This document shows positions 12,728 to 21,410 of a DNA stretch of 64,000 bases, one piece after another. Origin of the DNA: Gracilinema caldarium DSM 7334. GTDB lineage: Bacteria > Spirochaetota > Spirochaetia > Treponematales > Breznakiellaceae. The stretch covers positions 2,108,001 through 2,172,000 of the forward strand of contig NC_015732.1 of the NCBI RefSeq assembly GCF_000219725.1, given 5' to 3'. The position numbers and the translations under genes are program-made. Position 1 is the first letter of the stretch; every line of letters starts with the position of its first letter. The notes beneath the pieces are model-generated. The model was given only the letters and a program-made list of their open reading frames with translations. It had not been told where the DNA came from and did no database searches.

Positions 12728-13432
12728 TTAGGCTTTCCGCTGTAAGTGTATCTGCATTTTTTCGATCCAACCCTTTTGATATTTCAGAGAAATAAATCCG
12801 ATACTAGCAATAACAAAAGCGCCGATGGCATCAACAAAAAGGTCTTTCATGGTATCGGTCAATGCGGCATGACCAATGAGCAAGGTTCCATTCGGAAGTC
12901 TTGTCTTTTGCATATTCAAGTTTAAAAGGCCATCGAAAAGGTATTCATAGAGTTCCCAGAACACACCGAGACTCAACGCAAAACAGAAAGCAAAGAGAGC
13001 AACAAATAAGGGGCTGAGGTTAACCGGTACCCGATCTGAATTATTCAGTATTACCACAAAGGAAAAGCCGAGAGCGCCAAGCATAAAGCCACTAAAGGTA
13101 TGTAATATGGTGTCCCAATTAGGTACGGTATTATAAAAATCCCTCACTTCGCCAAGATAAATTGCACAATACAAAAATATAATAAACGCGATATGCATAA
13201 AATGGGGCACTTTAATGCTAACTCGATGTGCTAAAATACCTGGCAGTAACATCATAAAAATACCCAGCAGGCATTGCAGCAACATCAATACATAATCACT
13301 TTCTGGACGATCTTCAGGGAAAGAGCCGCCAATAGCGGTTACAATCATCCGAACGATTACATAAATTGATGAAACAACAAGAGAACTAAAGACTATCAAT
13401 GTTATGATTTTAGTAAGCCGCTCTGTTTTCAT
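12728..13432 (-). CDS. Polytopic membrane protein, YjdF/DUF2238-like
   Basis: 234 residues with about six predicted membrane helices. The most conserved-looking stretch is NWDTILHTFSGFMLGALGF near 118-136, followed by LSLGVFWELYEYLFDGLLN and LTDTMKDLFVDAIGAFVIAS. This His/Asp/Glu pattern within helices resembles the YjdF (DUF2238) family of unknown function. It is a stand-alone gene between the galactosidase regulator and a decayed nuclease gene, all on the minus strand. No function can be given beyond inner-membrane location. The family assignment is from memory of the pattern, not a search. Confidence 0.75.
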   Translation of the reverse strand: MKTERLTKIITLIVFSSLVVSSIYVIVRMIVTAIGGSFPEDRPESDYVLMLLQCLLGIFMMLLPGILAHRVSIKVPHFMHIAFIIFLYCAIYLGEVRDFYNTVPNWDTILHTFSGFMLGALGFSFVVILNNSDRVPVNLSPLFVALFAFCFALSLGVFWELYEYLFDGLLNLNMQKTRLPNGTLLIGHAALTDTMKDLFVDAIGAFVIASIGFISLKYQKGWIEKMQIHLQRKA

Positions 13433-13520
13433 ATGAGTATACTATTGACAAAGCACTTTCAATGCAATCGGTCAAGAAATTGTTACGGCGATTTTTTATA
13501 TGGGGCAGCCAGGATTCGTC

Positions 13521-14597
13521 TTATGTTTCTTTTTTGCTACTACAGGTTGATGAAAACCAGCGCCGTGCTGTGCCTCGCCCCGCGGCTTGTACCAGGCCTC
13601 GTTTGCGCAGGCTCTGGAGAGCCCGCTTAAGATGCGCATCGTCCACATCACCCAGGGTATCCCGGATGTCAGTAAAACCTGCGCCTTTCTACTGGGCCTC
13701 AGGATTATTGACAGCCTCCGAGGTCGTACCACTACCCCGCAGGAGCTCCAGGATTCGCTGTTCCAGCCGGAGATCCGCCACATAGGGCGCCACCGGCTCT
13801 GCGGCAAGCTCTACCCTTTCGTTCGCCTCTTCCTGAACAAACTTTTGATAAACTGCCCGGAAAAAACCGTAGGTCCAGAGGTTAGCTTCCTTTCAGGTTC
13901 GGGCAAAGATGATGGGAAGTTTTGGGTGCATAGCCTGCAGTTCCGCCAGAAGACGGTAACAGTAACTGGACTTATAGGAATGTTCGAGCTTTTCCGGGTT
14001 AAGAAAATCGCCATAATCAGCCTCGATTACCAGGGCCGGATGGGGCAGACTTTCCAGGTCCCGCAGAACCTGGTGGAGCATAGCAATACGGGAAAAATCA
14101 GTAAGCAAGTTCTGAAAGGTCTTTCGTTCCACCACCGAAAAGGGAGTCTTGGTCGGGTGCAGGGAGAGCCGGGAACGGGACTTATGTTCCCGTTGGGCGG
14201 TTTGGGTTTTAAAAAAGATTTGTTCGTAACTGCCGTATTTATTTTTATAGGGTTTATCCAGGATTAAAAACTCACAACGTTTTTTAAGGGCCGGTCCAGG
14301 GTAATCCGCAGGCTTTTCCCGAACTGATTAAAATTGATGACCGGTACCCGATCGATGGTGGTAAAGAGGTCCAATTCATCCACCGTTGTTCCATCGCGGA
14401 TACAAAACACATTCCCCCGCTGACCAGGCCAGGCATCCTGGGCCCGGACCGCGAAGAGCACCTTTCCATCCTGTTCAATGGTAATACGCACCGGAAAGCG
14501 GGGATTCCCTGTCGCCTGAACAACCCACACGAATCCCATGGGATCATTGTTACTGAGATGGAAGGTTTTGGCAAGGGTAGGTATAAAACGCAGTCAG
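13521..14597 (-). pseudogene. Decayed ERCC4-type nuclease gene
   Basis: Three minus-strand frame pieces join into one protein of about 350 residues. The first (14264-14597) has no clear start codon and ends in a frameshift at a run of six T (14280-14285 on the plus strand). Adding one base would continue LDRPLK into KRCEFLILDKPYK. The middle piece contains the ERCC4 nuclease signature VERKTFQNLLTDF and PALVIEADYGDFLNP, and ends at TGA (13893-13895), probably from CGA. The reading continues in frame to a TAG (13689-13691) and then to a natural TAA at 13521, through helix-hairpin or winged-helix-like text (LKRALQSLRKRGLVQAAGRG). Three independent lesions make it non-functional. The identity of the intact protein beyond the nuclease domain is unknown. 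Confidence 0.7.
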
Positions 14598-14606
14598 CCC
14601 TATCTA

Positions 14607-15374
14607 CTAACTATTTTTAATCATCTCATAAATGCCCAAGAGGGCGGTACTAGCCTTTTCATGAATAACGAGTTTGGCCCGAACATCAAATTCAGTGGGT
14701 GTCAGATTGATGATGATACATTGTTTCGCCAACTCTGGGAGATAGGCTACAGGATATACCGAGAGAGATGACCCTACTATAATGAGGAGCTCCGCCTTTT
14801 TTACCGCTGTCATGGCTTCCTGATAGACCCTAGGCATGGGATCTCCAAAAAGCACTACTGAGGGCCGAATGATACCTCCACATTTTTTACAGCGGGGTGG
14901 TATTGTACCTTCTGCAAGGCAAGATTCAAGCTCTTCTATAGGGAAAACGCGACCACAGCGGATGCAGTTGGCATCTCGAGTGTTACCATGGACTTCCCAA
15001 ACCTGTTTGGAGCCAGCTTTATGGTGCAGGTTATCAATATTCTGGGTAATGATTCCCTGAATGTACCCTTCCTCCTCCATTTTTGCTAATATGAGGTGGG
15101 CCTGATTAGGTTCTGCTGAGCGCATTTCCATGAGCAGACGAAAGCCTGTTTTATAAAACTGCTGAGGATGCGCCTCCAGCACCGGAAGAGATAAAACCTC
15201 CATGGGGTTCATCCTTTCCCATAATCCTGTGCCCGGACTTCGAAAATCAGGGATACCACTTTCAGTGGATATACCAGCCCCGGTTAACACAAGGATATTC
15301 CCCCCATCAGTATAGACCTGTTGTATGAAAGCCGCCGCTTTAGTAATGGTATCCATATTTCTTGTGAACCCCAT
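14607..15374 (-). CDS. NAD-dependent protein deacylase, Sir2 family
   Basis: 255 residues from the chosen start. All sirtuin elements are present: TGAGISTESGIPDFRS near the N-terminus, TQNIDNLHHKAGS, catalytic His in EVHGNTRD, two CxxC zinc pairs (NCIRCG and RCKKCGG) flanking a short insert, and IVGSSLSVYPVAYLP near the C-terminus. It should remove acyl groups from lysines in the cytoplasm using NAD. The length is normal for bacterial CobB-type enzymes, without any extra nuclease or sensor domain. An ATG 18 bp upstream is in frame, but the chosen ATG follows GAGGG by 4 nt; the start is uncertain by a few codons. It is transcribed toward the ERCC4 pseudogene. Confidence 0.93.
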   Translation of the reverse strand: MGFTRNMDTITKAAAFIQQVYTDGGNILVLTGAGISTESGIPDFRSPGTGLWERMNPMEVLSLPVLEAHPQQFYKTGFRLLMEMRSAEPNQAHLILAKMEEEGYIQGIITQNIDNLHHKAGSKQVWEVHGNTRDANCIRCGRVFPIEELESCLAEGTIPPRCKKCGGIIRPSVVLFGDPMPRVYQEAMTAVKKAELLIIVGSSLSVYPVAYLPELAKQCIIINLTPTEFDVRAKLVIHEKASTALLGIYEMIKNS

Positions 15375-15467
15375 ACTACCCTCTTTGTACATATTTTATA
15401 CCCTATAAAACTGAGAGGGTCTATAAAGAGCTTTACAGGCCGTATTCTATGTACCTATACTACACCT

Positions 15468-16076
15468 ATGGCTACCGACTGTATGTATTTTTTTGTACAT
15501 AAGGAACCGATACGTGACCCCTATGGGTGGCTACAAAACCTGAGTATGAGAACAGGTTGTGAACTTACCAGTAATGCAAAATGTAGGTATCCATCCTGGA
15601 TTATAGACATAGACATCATTAATGATGATTTAACAAAATCTATTAGAAAATACTACACTGATCAGGGGTATATTTCTTTAAAAAAAGTAGAATGGGGTAA
15701 AGCAACTATAGAACTCGTTATTCATCAATATATAGGGATTTTATACACGAATCATTTGGTATACTTTAATGATAGTTGGGATATATTCCTTGCCTATGCA
15801 CGAGGAGTCCTGGGAAATGAAGTTGTTCAGCAAATTCAAACTACTATTGTCGCTATAAAGGAATTGACTTTGGTTCTGGATGCTCTGGGCCTGTATATTT
15901 GTTCCGAGTACGTTTATGATGAAATCTTAGAATTAACAACAGACAATTTTGTTTTTCCAGAAAAAACTCCATCATTTATTTTTGTATCTCAAAAAGATCT
16001 CGAAAAAGGACAAGCACATGTTAAAACGATCCTAACCAAACAGCCGGATACAGAGCACAATATTTTCAGGGCCTGA
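15468..16076 (+). CDS. Hypothetical protein
   Basis: 202 residues from ATG 15468. An in-frame ATG at 15321 exists but lies inside the divergent Sir2 gene. I do not recognise the family. The sequence has mixed alpha/beta character, for example PYGWLQNLSMRTGCELTSNA, VEWGKATIELVIHQYIG and TIVAIKELTLVLDALGLY. No membrane segment or signal peptide is seen. No good Shine-Dalgarno precedes it. It is AT-rich relative to the Sir2 gene and sits at the edge of the transposon-remnant region, so recent transfer is possible. The frame is long and uninterrupted, which is the main support for it being a gene. Confidence 0.6.
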   Translation: MATDCMYFFVHKEPIRDPYGWLQNLSMRTGCELTSNAKCRYPSWIIDIDIINDDLTKSIRKYYTDQGYISLKKVEWGKATIELVIHQYIGILYTNHLVYFNDSWDIFLAYARGVLGNEVVQQIQTTIVAIKELTLVLDALGLYICSEYVYDEILELTTDNFVFPEKTPSFIFVSQKDLEKGQAHVKTILTKQPDTEHNIFRA

Positions 16077-16227
16077 GGATCTCGCGCAGACCAAACGGTT
16101 AGTTTCAAGATAGTTTTCAGCTTTGCTAGGGCCTTTTCTTTTTTAAATGCCAATCATTATAGGCAGAATCATGCTGCTCAACTATTGGCTATATCACTGC
16201 TTATGGTTAACTCTACTAGCTTTTATT

Positions 16228-16461
16228 TTATATAAGTATTTCGCCTTTATCATACTGTTCTCGGAACCACTGGGGAAGAGATTCATACCACTCTTTATCT
16301 GTATCCCACGGGACTCCTTCTGCAAGGGCTTGCCGAAGACGTTTTGCTACCAGCACAGGATCGTCAGGAGCAAACATGAGATTCGCAGGAAAATTAAACC
16401 GTTTTTCATGTTCATCCTCGAGCAAATTAATTTCTTCGGTTAAATGTTCTGGCTGGAACAT
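16228..16461 (-). CDS. Small acidic hypothetical protein
   Basis: 77 residues, rich in Glu/Asp and Trp (DDPVLVAKRLRQALAEGV, PWDTDKEWYESLPQWFREQY). It has a good Shine-Dalgarno, AGAGGTG 4 nt before the ATG, which supports translation. It has no membrane segment. I do not recognise it. Small acidic proteins like this can be antitoxins, but no adjacent toxin-like frame is visible, so no function is given. It lies between an unknown gene and a decayed transposase. Confidence 0.6.
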   Translation of the reverse strand: MFQPEHLTEEINLLEDEHEKRFNFPANLMFAPDDPVLVAKRLRQALAEGVPWDTDKEWYESLPQWFREQYDKGEILI

Positions 16462-16591
16462 ATTGCACCTCTTTTATTATGGAGTATAAAACCAACTAAA
16501 CAATTTGTCAAAGAAAGCTGCCAGACCAGAGTGTTTGGTATGTAAACAGACAAGGTACCCCCTGGCCTACGCAAATCCAACGGATTTTTTA

Positions 16592-16900
16592 AGAAGACCA
16601 GTATGAACTGCGGTTAAAGCTGGTTCAGGATGCACGAGCGCATGGGATAAAGCCTACCGCAAGGTTACGATTTTTACCCATGTGATGGAGCGGTGTGGTC
16701 AAGCACGACACCATCTGATTCCACCAGGAGCAAAGACGTACTAATATCAGCGTTACAATCACTACAAGGGGGGAACACCACTAGAGCTAGTACGGGAAAC
16801 TTATCCCGAGGTGCACTCTGAAGCATTGCACATGAAACCAGTGATTCTTGACAATTTGCTCGTTCAGTATAAAGCTGAATTAGCCCAACTCGTTGTTTAG
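16592..16900 (+). pseudogene. Remnant of an integrase-core (rve/IS481-like) transposase
   Basis: Pieces of a transposase survive in two frames. RLKLVQDARAHGIKPTAR matches the start of a helix-turn-helix domain. After a frameshift comes RCGQARHHLIPPGAKTY, then a stop, then YQRYNHYKGGTPLELVRETY, ending at TAG 16898-16900. The latter two resemble the late DDE region (IPPGSKT) and the C-terminal YxxYNxxKxxxTPLE motif of IS481-like transposases, with the middle of the catalytic domain missing. Stops, a frameshift and an internal deletion show that it is dead. The exact IS family is uncertain. Confidence 0.55.
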
Positions 16901-16953
16901 GCCAGGTAGGATGCCTTGTCTATTAAATTTCAAGTGCGATTTTGCAAGAAGTA

Positions 16954-17089
16954 TTGACACATGAGGAATTTTAGACGACTATTTAATCGGAATGAGCTGT
17001 GGGCTCATCCGTAGCCAGTAGACTCCCGGATTTGTCTTCGGGCAAGCCAATGCTGGCATGCCAGCGGAAATACGCCGCTGGCTTTTTTT
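16954..17089 (+). ncRNA. Candidate small structured RNA ending in a terminator
   Basis: A TTGACA box (16954-16959) precedes a stretch with successive hairpins: ATGAGC/GCTCAT (16992-17008), CCCG/CGGG (17025-17042), GCCA/TGGC (17046-17057) and a strong terminator stem (17060-17082). No open reading frame fits. A well-kept terminator with no gene upstream suggests a small RNA or the remains of a leader. The string AGCCAGTAGAC recalls the 3' part of cobalamin aptamers, but the rest of that consensus is not seen. The -10 is weak. Confidence 0.3.
17060..17089 (+). terminator. Rho-independent terminator
   Basis: GCCAGCGG (17060-17067) and CCGCTGGC (17075-17082) form a perfect 8-bp stem with a 7-nt loop, followed directly by seven T on the plus strand. 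It terminates plus-strand transcription, yet no intact plus-strand gene lies upstream; it is the best evidence for a small transcript here. Confidence 0.8.
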
Positions 17090-17197
17090 GTCTGATTGTA
17101 ATCGTCAATTACATCCCATTGATGGTGTAGTATAGCTTGCAAGATTAAAATGATAAGGAAGTAATGCTTCTCGTTCGGCTTCGGTTGTATAGGTTAT

Positions 17198-17532
17198 TTA
17201 TTTCGATGCTTCAAAGGCCTCACAGCGACAGGGGCCATATTTCTTTCTCACATGGACAATTTTCACTACATGGGCAGGTATTAGGTCGTATTCAGTGCTG
17301 CGCTCTTCACCAATCTCTGGCCGTTCACTACCACAGCAGGGACAGGTCCGGTCAGCTGCCGGAAGTTCGTGGAGTTCTTCTATCAGTAGTATACTTTTCT
17401 TTATTTGATCTAAAGGATCGACGCACAAGGGATCGTAGCTTTTCTTCTGTCCATAAGAATTTTGCATTAAGTTCCCGAATGATGTTCTTTAATGCTGCAA
17501 CATCATTGGGTAATTCTGCTACGACTCCCATG
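17198..17532 (-). pseudogene. IS66 TnpC transposase fragment (frameshifted)
   Basis: The first frame starts MGVVAELPNDVAALKNIIRE (ATG at 17532) and reads coiled-coil-like text to a TGA. A second frame carries the zinc-binding segment CPCCGSERPEIGEE followed by YDLIPAHVVKIVHVRKKYG, the classical N-terminal part of IS66 transposases. A frameshift between them and a stop at 17198 destroy the gene. The DDE domain is absent. Confidence 0.75.
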
Positions 17533-17573
17533 ACCGCAGTCTAGCATATCGACGAATTTGTGTCTAATGCTTT

Positions 17574-17869
17574 TTATCCTGCAATACGATAGGGTAATGC
17601 TTTGTGGACTTTCCAGATATCAGTTCCTTGGAGTAACAGTCTGATATGCTGCCGAGTGATTTCATCAAGTTCTTCGCCACTTCGAGGCCAGGGAAACTGT
17701 TCATTTTCAAGTCGTTTTTGCCATAGATAAAATCCCGTACAATCCCAATAAAGGATTTTCAGTACCCGCCTCGATTTCCCACAGAACACATAGTAGCTCC
17801 CGTCGAAGGGGCCTTCCGGCCGCAGTTGTTGCACCAGGGCCGCTAGTCCAATGAAATTGAGCTTACAGA
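17574..17869 (-). pseudogene. IS66 TnpB (Orf2) fragment
   Basis: About 97 codons of the small IS66 accessory protein TnpB: GLAALVQQL, YYVFCGKSRRVLKILYWDCTGFYLWQKRLE and FPWPRSGEE are characteristic. The upstream end runs straight into the first CRISPR repeat, so the natural N-terminus is missing. The apparent start in the repeat is accidental. It lies 41 bp before the TnpC fragment, the usual IS66 arrangement. Confidence 0.8.
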
Positions 17870-18678
17870 GTTTCAATCCACGCCCCCCGAGCGGGGAGCG
17901 ACTCAATCAATCATTGATAGATTGATTGATTGAGAAGTTTCAATCCACGCCCCCCGAGCGGGGAGCGACTAAAGTTTTATCGGCATGCAAGGACCGGTCC
18001 GATGTTTCAATCCACGCCCCCCGAGCGGGGAGCGACATACGTTATATGGACGACTTCATTGTCTTAAATGTTTCAATCCACGCCCCCCGAGCGGGGAGCG
18101 ACATTAACGACGAAGGAGTGTTATGGCTTATTGACGGTTTCAATCCACGCCCCCCGAGCGGGGAGCGACGAACAGTTGAGGTAATATCGGCTGATCTTGT
18201 TTATGTTTCAATCCACGCCCCCCGAGCGGGGAGCGACCGGTAGTATCGGCGGAGTATGACGGTACCGTATGGTTTCAATCCACGCCCCCCGAGCGGGGAG
18301 CGACTATACACCTTAATAATAAATGTTAAGATGTATGAAGTTTCAATCCACGCCCCCCGAGCGGGGAGCGACATGTAGACAGTATAAGGTAAAACCTAGG
18401 GAATTGTTGTTTCAATCCACGCCCCCCGAGCGGGGAGCGACAACCTTTATACCGCAACGACATAGCATAGGTGTATGTTTCAATCCACGCCCCCCGAGCG
18501 GGGAGCGACGGTTCAGCGCCTACATAGTAGGCGCTGAAAGGAGTGTTTCAATCCACGCCCCCCGAGCGGGGAGCGACCATCGATAGCTCAAGCTTATCAA
18601 CGGCGCATCCTGTTTCAATCCACGCCCCCCGAGCGGGGAGCGACGTCCCTACACTCCCTTAGCACTTTATCGGCAAGC

Positions 18679-19724
18679 GTTTCAATCCACGCCCCCCGAG
18701 CGGGGAGCGACTTGCTCCGGTTGTCGGTATGCACAAGCCTCGCTTGTTTCAATCCACGCCCCCCGAGCGGGGAGCGACACTTTATCGGCAAGCATTGCCT
18801 TGCTTGCCGATAGTTTCAATCCACGCCCCCCGAGCGGGGAGCGACAAGATATTCCTCATATTCCCGCAAGGCTTGTTTGCGGGTTTCAATCCACGCCCCC
18901 CGAGCGGGGAGCGACCGGCTATGCAAGCGGTATCGTATCAAACCTAGGGTTTCAATCCACGCCCCCCGAGCGGGGAGCGACGGTTCAGCGCCTACATAGT
19001 AGGCGCTGAAAGGAGTGTTTCAATCCACGCCCCCCCGAGCGGGGAGCGACCATCGATAGCTCAAGCTTATCAACGGCGCATCCTGTTTCAATCCACGCCC
19101 CCCGAGCGGGGAGCGACCTGTAATTCTTTGGGCTTCACTTTGTACTTTTTGCGTTTCAATCCACGCCCCCCGAGCGGGGAGCGACCTGACGAGCAAGCAG
19201 TATCAAAGCAGATCGATGCGTTTCAATCCACGCCCCCCGAGCGGGGAGCGACTGTAATTCTTTGGGCTTCACTTTGTACCTTTTGCGTTTCAATCCACGC
19301 CCCCCGAGCGGGGAGCGACCATAGCATGCTATACATACGTTAAGTATAGCTGATGTTTCAATCCACGCCCCCCGAGCGGGGAGCGACTTTTTATCAGAAA
19401 CGTGGTTTAGTAGTTTCGGACGTTTCAATCCACGCCCCCCGAGCGGGGAGCGACTAATATATAGTATCGGTATTACATAGTTGCCGATGTTTCAATCCAC
19501 GCCCCCCGAGCGGGGAGCGACAAGAATGGACTTTACAGGACTTGCTTTTCTACTTAGTTTCAATCCACGCCCCCCGAGCGGGGAGCGACCTGTAATTCTT
19601 TGGGCTTCACTTTGTACTTTTTGCGTTTCAATCCACGCCCCCCGAGCGGGGAGCGACCTGACGAGCAAGCAGTATCAAAGCAGATCGATGCGTTTCAATC
19701 CACGCCCCCCGAGCGGGGAGCGAC
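18679..19724 (-). repeat. CRISPR internal duplication, copy 1
   Basis: A block of 15 spacers with repeats on both sides, from the spacer starting TTGCTCCGG to the one starting CTGACGAGC, recurs in identical order at 19825-20869. Copy 1 is 1 bp longer because one repeat has an extra C. Within the block two further spacer pairs (starting GGTTCAGCG/CATCGATAG and CTGTAATTC/CTGACGAGC) also occur elsewhere, showing repeated rearrangement. Confidence 0.95.
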
Positions 19725-20869
19725 ATACGTTATATGGACGACTTCATTGTCTTAAATGTTTCAATCCACGCCCCCCGAGCGGGGAGCGACATTAACGACG
19801 AAGGAGTGTTATGGCTTATTGACGGTTTCAATCCACGCCCCCCGAGCGGGGAGCGACTTGCTCCGGTTGTCGGTATGCACAAGCCTCGCTTGTTTCAATC
19901 CACGCCCCCCGAGCGGGGAGCGACACTTTATCGGCAAGCATTGCCTTGCTTGCCGATAGTTTCAATCCACGCCCCCCGAGCGGGGAGCGACAAGATATTC
20001 CTCATATTCCCGCAAGGCTTGTTTGCGGGTTTCAATCCACGCCCCCCGAGCGGGGAGCGACCGGCTATGCAAGCGGTATCGTATCAAACCTAGGGTTTCA
20101 ATCCACGCCCCCCGAGCGGGGAGCGACGGTTCAGCGCCTACATAGTAGGCGCTGAAAGGAGTGTTTCAATCCACGCCCCCCGAGCGGGGAGCGACCATCG
20201 ATAGCTCAAGCTTATCAACGGCGCATCCTGTTTCAATCCACGCCCCCCGAGCGGGGAGCGACCTGTAATTCTTTGGGCTTCACTTTGTACTTTTTGCGTT
20301 TCAATCCACGCCCCCCGAGCGGGGAGCGACCTGACGAGCAAGCAGTATCAAAGCAGATCGATGCGTTTCAATCCACGCCCCCCGAGCGGGGAGCGACTGT
20401 AATTCTTTGGGCTTCACTTTGTACCTTTTGCGTTTCAATCCACGCCCCCCGAGCGGGGAGCGACCATAGCATGCTATACATACGTTAAGTATAGCTGATG
20501 TTTCAATCCACGCCCCCCGAGCGGGGAGCGACTTTTTATCAGAAACGTGGTTTAGTAGTTTCGGACGTTTCAATCCACGCCCCCCGAGCGGGGAGCGACT
20601 AATATATAGTATCGGTATTACATAGTTGCCGATGTTTCAATCCACGCCCCCCGAGCGGGGAGCGACAAGAATGGACTTTACAGGACTTGCTTTTCTACTT
20701 AGTTTCAATCCACGCCCCCCGAGCGGGGAGCGACCTGTAATTCTTTGGGCTTCACTTTGTACTTTTTGCGTTTCAATCCACGCCCCCCGAGCGGGGAGCG
20801 ACCTGACGAGCAAGCAGTATCAAAGCAGATCGATGCGTTTCAATCCACGCCCCCCGAGCGGGGAGCGAC
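19692..20869 (-). repeat. CRISPR internal duplication, copy 2 with joined ATACG/ATTAA spacers
   Basis: This copy begins with the two spacers ATACGTTAT and ATTAACGAC, also found at 18037-18136, and then continues with the 15-spacer block. Relative to the first copy it lacks 542 bp (18137-18678, eight spacers). It therefore arose by segmental duplication plus a repeat-repeat deletion, not by new acquisition. Confidence 0.93.
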
Positions 20870-21410
20870 AACCAAGCGGCATTCCACGGGGCAGAAAGAA
20901 TGTGTTTCAATCCACGCCCCCCGAGCGGGGAGCGACTGTAATTCTTTGGGCTTCACTTTGTACCTTTTGCGTTTCAATCCACGCCCCCCGAGCGGGGAGC
21001 GACGTAATTCTTTGGGCTTCACTTTGTACCTTTTGCGTTTCAATCCACGCCCCCCGAGCGGGGAGCGACGGCGCCATCTGGAGTTAACCGCGTCCGTAGT
21101 GTTGTTTCAATCCACGCCCCCCGAGCGGGGAGCGACGACAGGATAACGATTTAGCTTTTTGTAATTGCTTGAGTTTCAATCCACGCCCCCCGAGCGGGGA
21201 GCGACCATTGGTTGCATTGCAGGATTTATACGGAGTGTATGTTTCAATCCACGCCCCCCGAGCGGGGAGCGACCAAGGTCCGCCGCCGTTTTTCCAATCG
21301 ACGCAAGTTTCAATCCACGCCCCCCGAGCGGGGAGCGACACCATTCTTTGCCTTGAGCGCAGATACTTCACTAGGTTTCAATCCACGCCCCCCGAGCGGG
21401 GAGCGACGTC

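Larger units (their letters stand above)
17110..17869 (-). mobile_element. IS66-family element remnant cut by the CRISPR array
   Basis: Minus-strand pieces in IS66 order (tnpB then tnpC) occupy this span. The TnpB end is cut off abruptly at the first CRISPR repeat (17870), losing about 25 N-terminal residues and all of tnpA. TnpC keeps its N-terminal region, followed after a stop by a tail (EALLPYHFNLASY, 17110-17160) that may be its C-terminus, so the catalytic middle would be deleted. No terminal repeats are recognised. The array and IS66 were probably joined by recombination or deletion. Confidence 0.7.
17870..21407 (-). CRISPR. Type I-C CRISPR array, leader-distal part (53 repeats)
   Basis: By manual count there are 53 copies of a 33-nt repeat (plus strand GTTTCAATCCACGC...GGGGAGCGAC) separated by 52 spacers of 33-37 nt. 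Read on the minus strand the repeat is the GTCGC...GTGGATTGAAAC form of type I-C, with a short GC-rich stem, so transcription runs from high to low coordinates. Repeats are uniform; one at 19017-19050 has seven C instead of six (34 nt). About 31 spacers are distinct; the others are copies produced by an internal duplication. The last repeat here borders the IS insertion. The oldest spacer (17903-17936) is a TCAA/TTGA palindrome next to the IS66 remnant. Confidence 0.98.

Noticed and set aside
14607-15374. Sir2 gene as an anti-phage defence gene
   Set aside because: It has the zinc cysteines and length of an ordinary deacylase, with no fused or adjacent effector such as Argonaute or HerA.
16954-17089. 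Cobalamin riboswitch
   Set aside because: Only the AGCCAGTAGAC string resembles the aptamer; the other conserved boxes are missing and no B12 gene follows.
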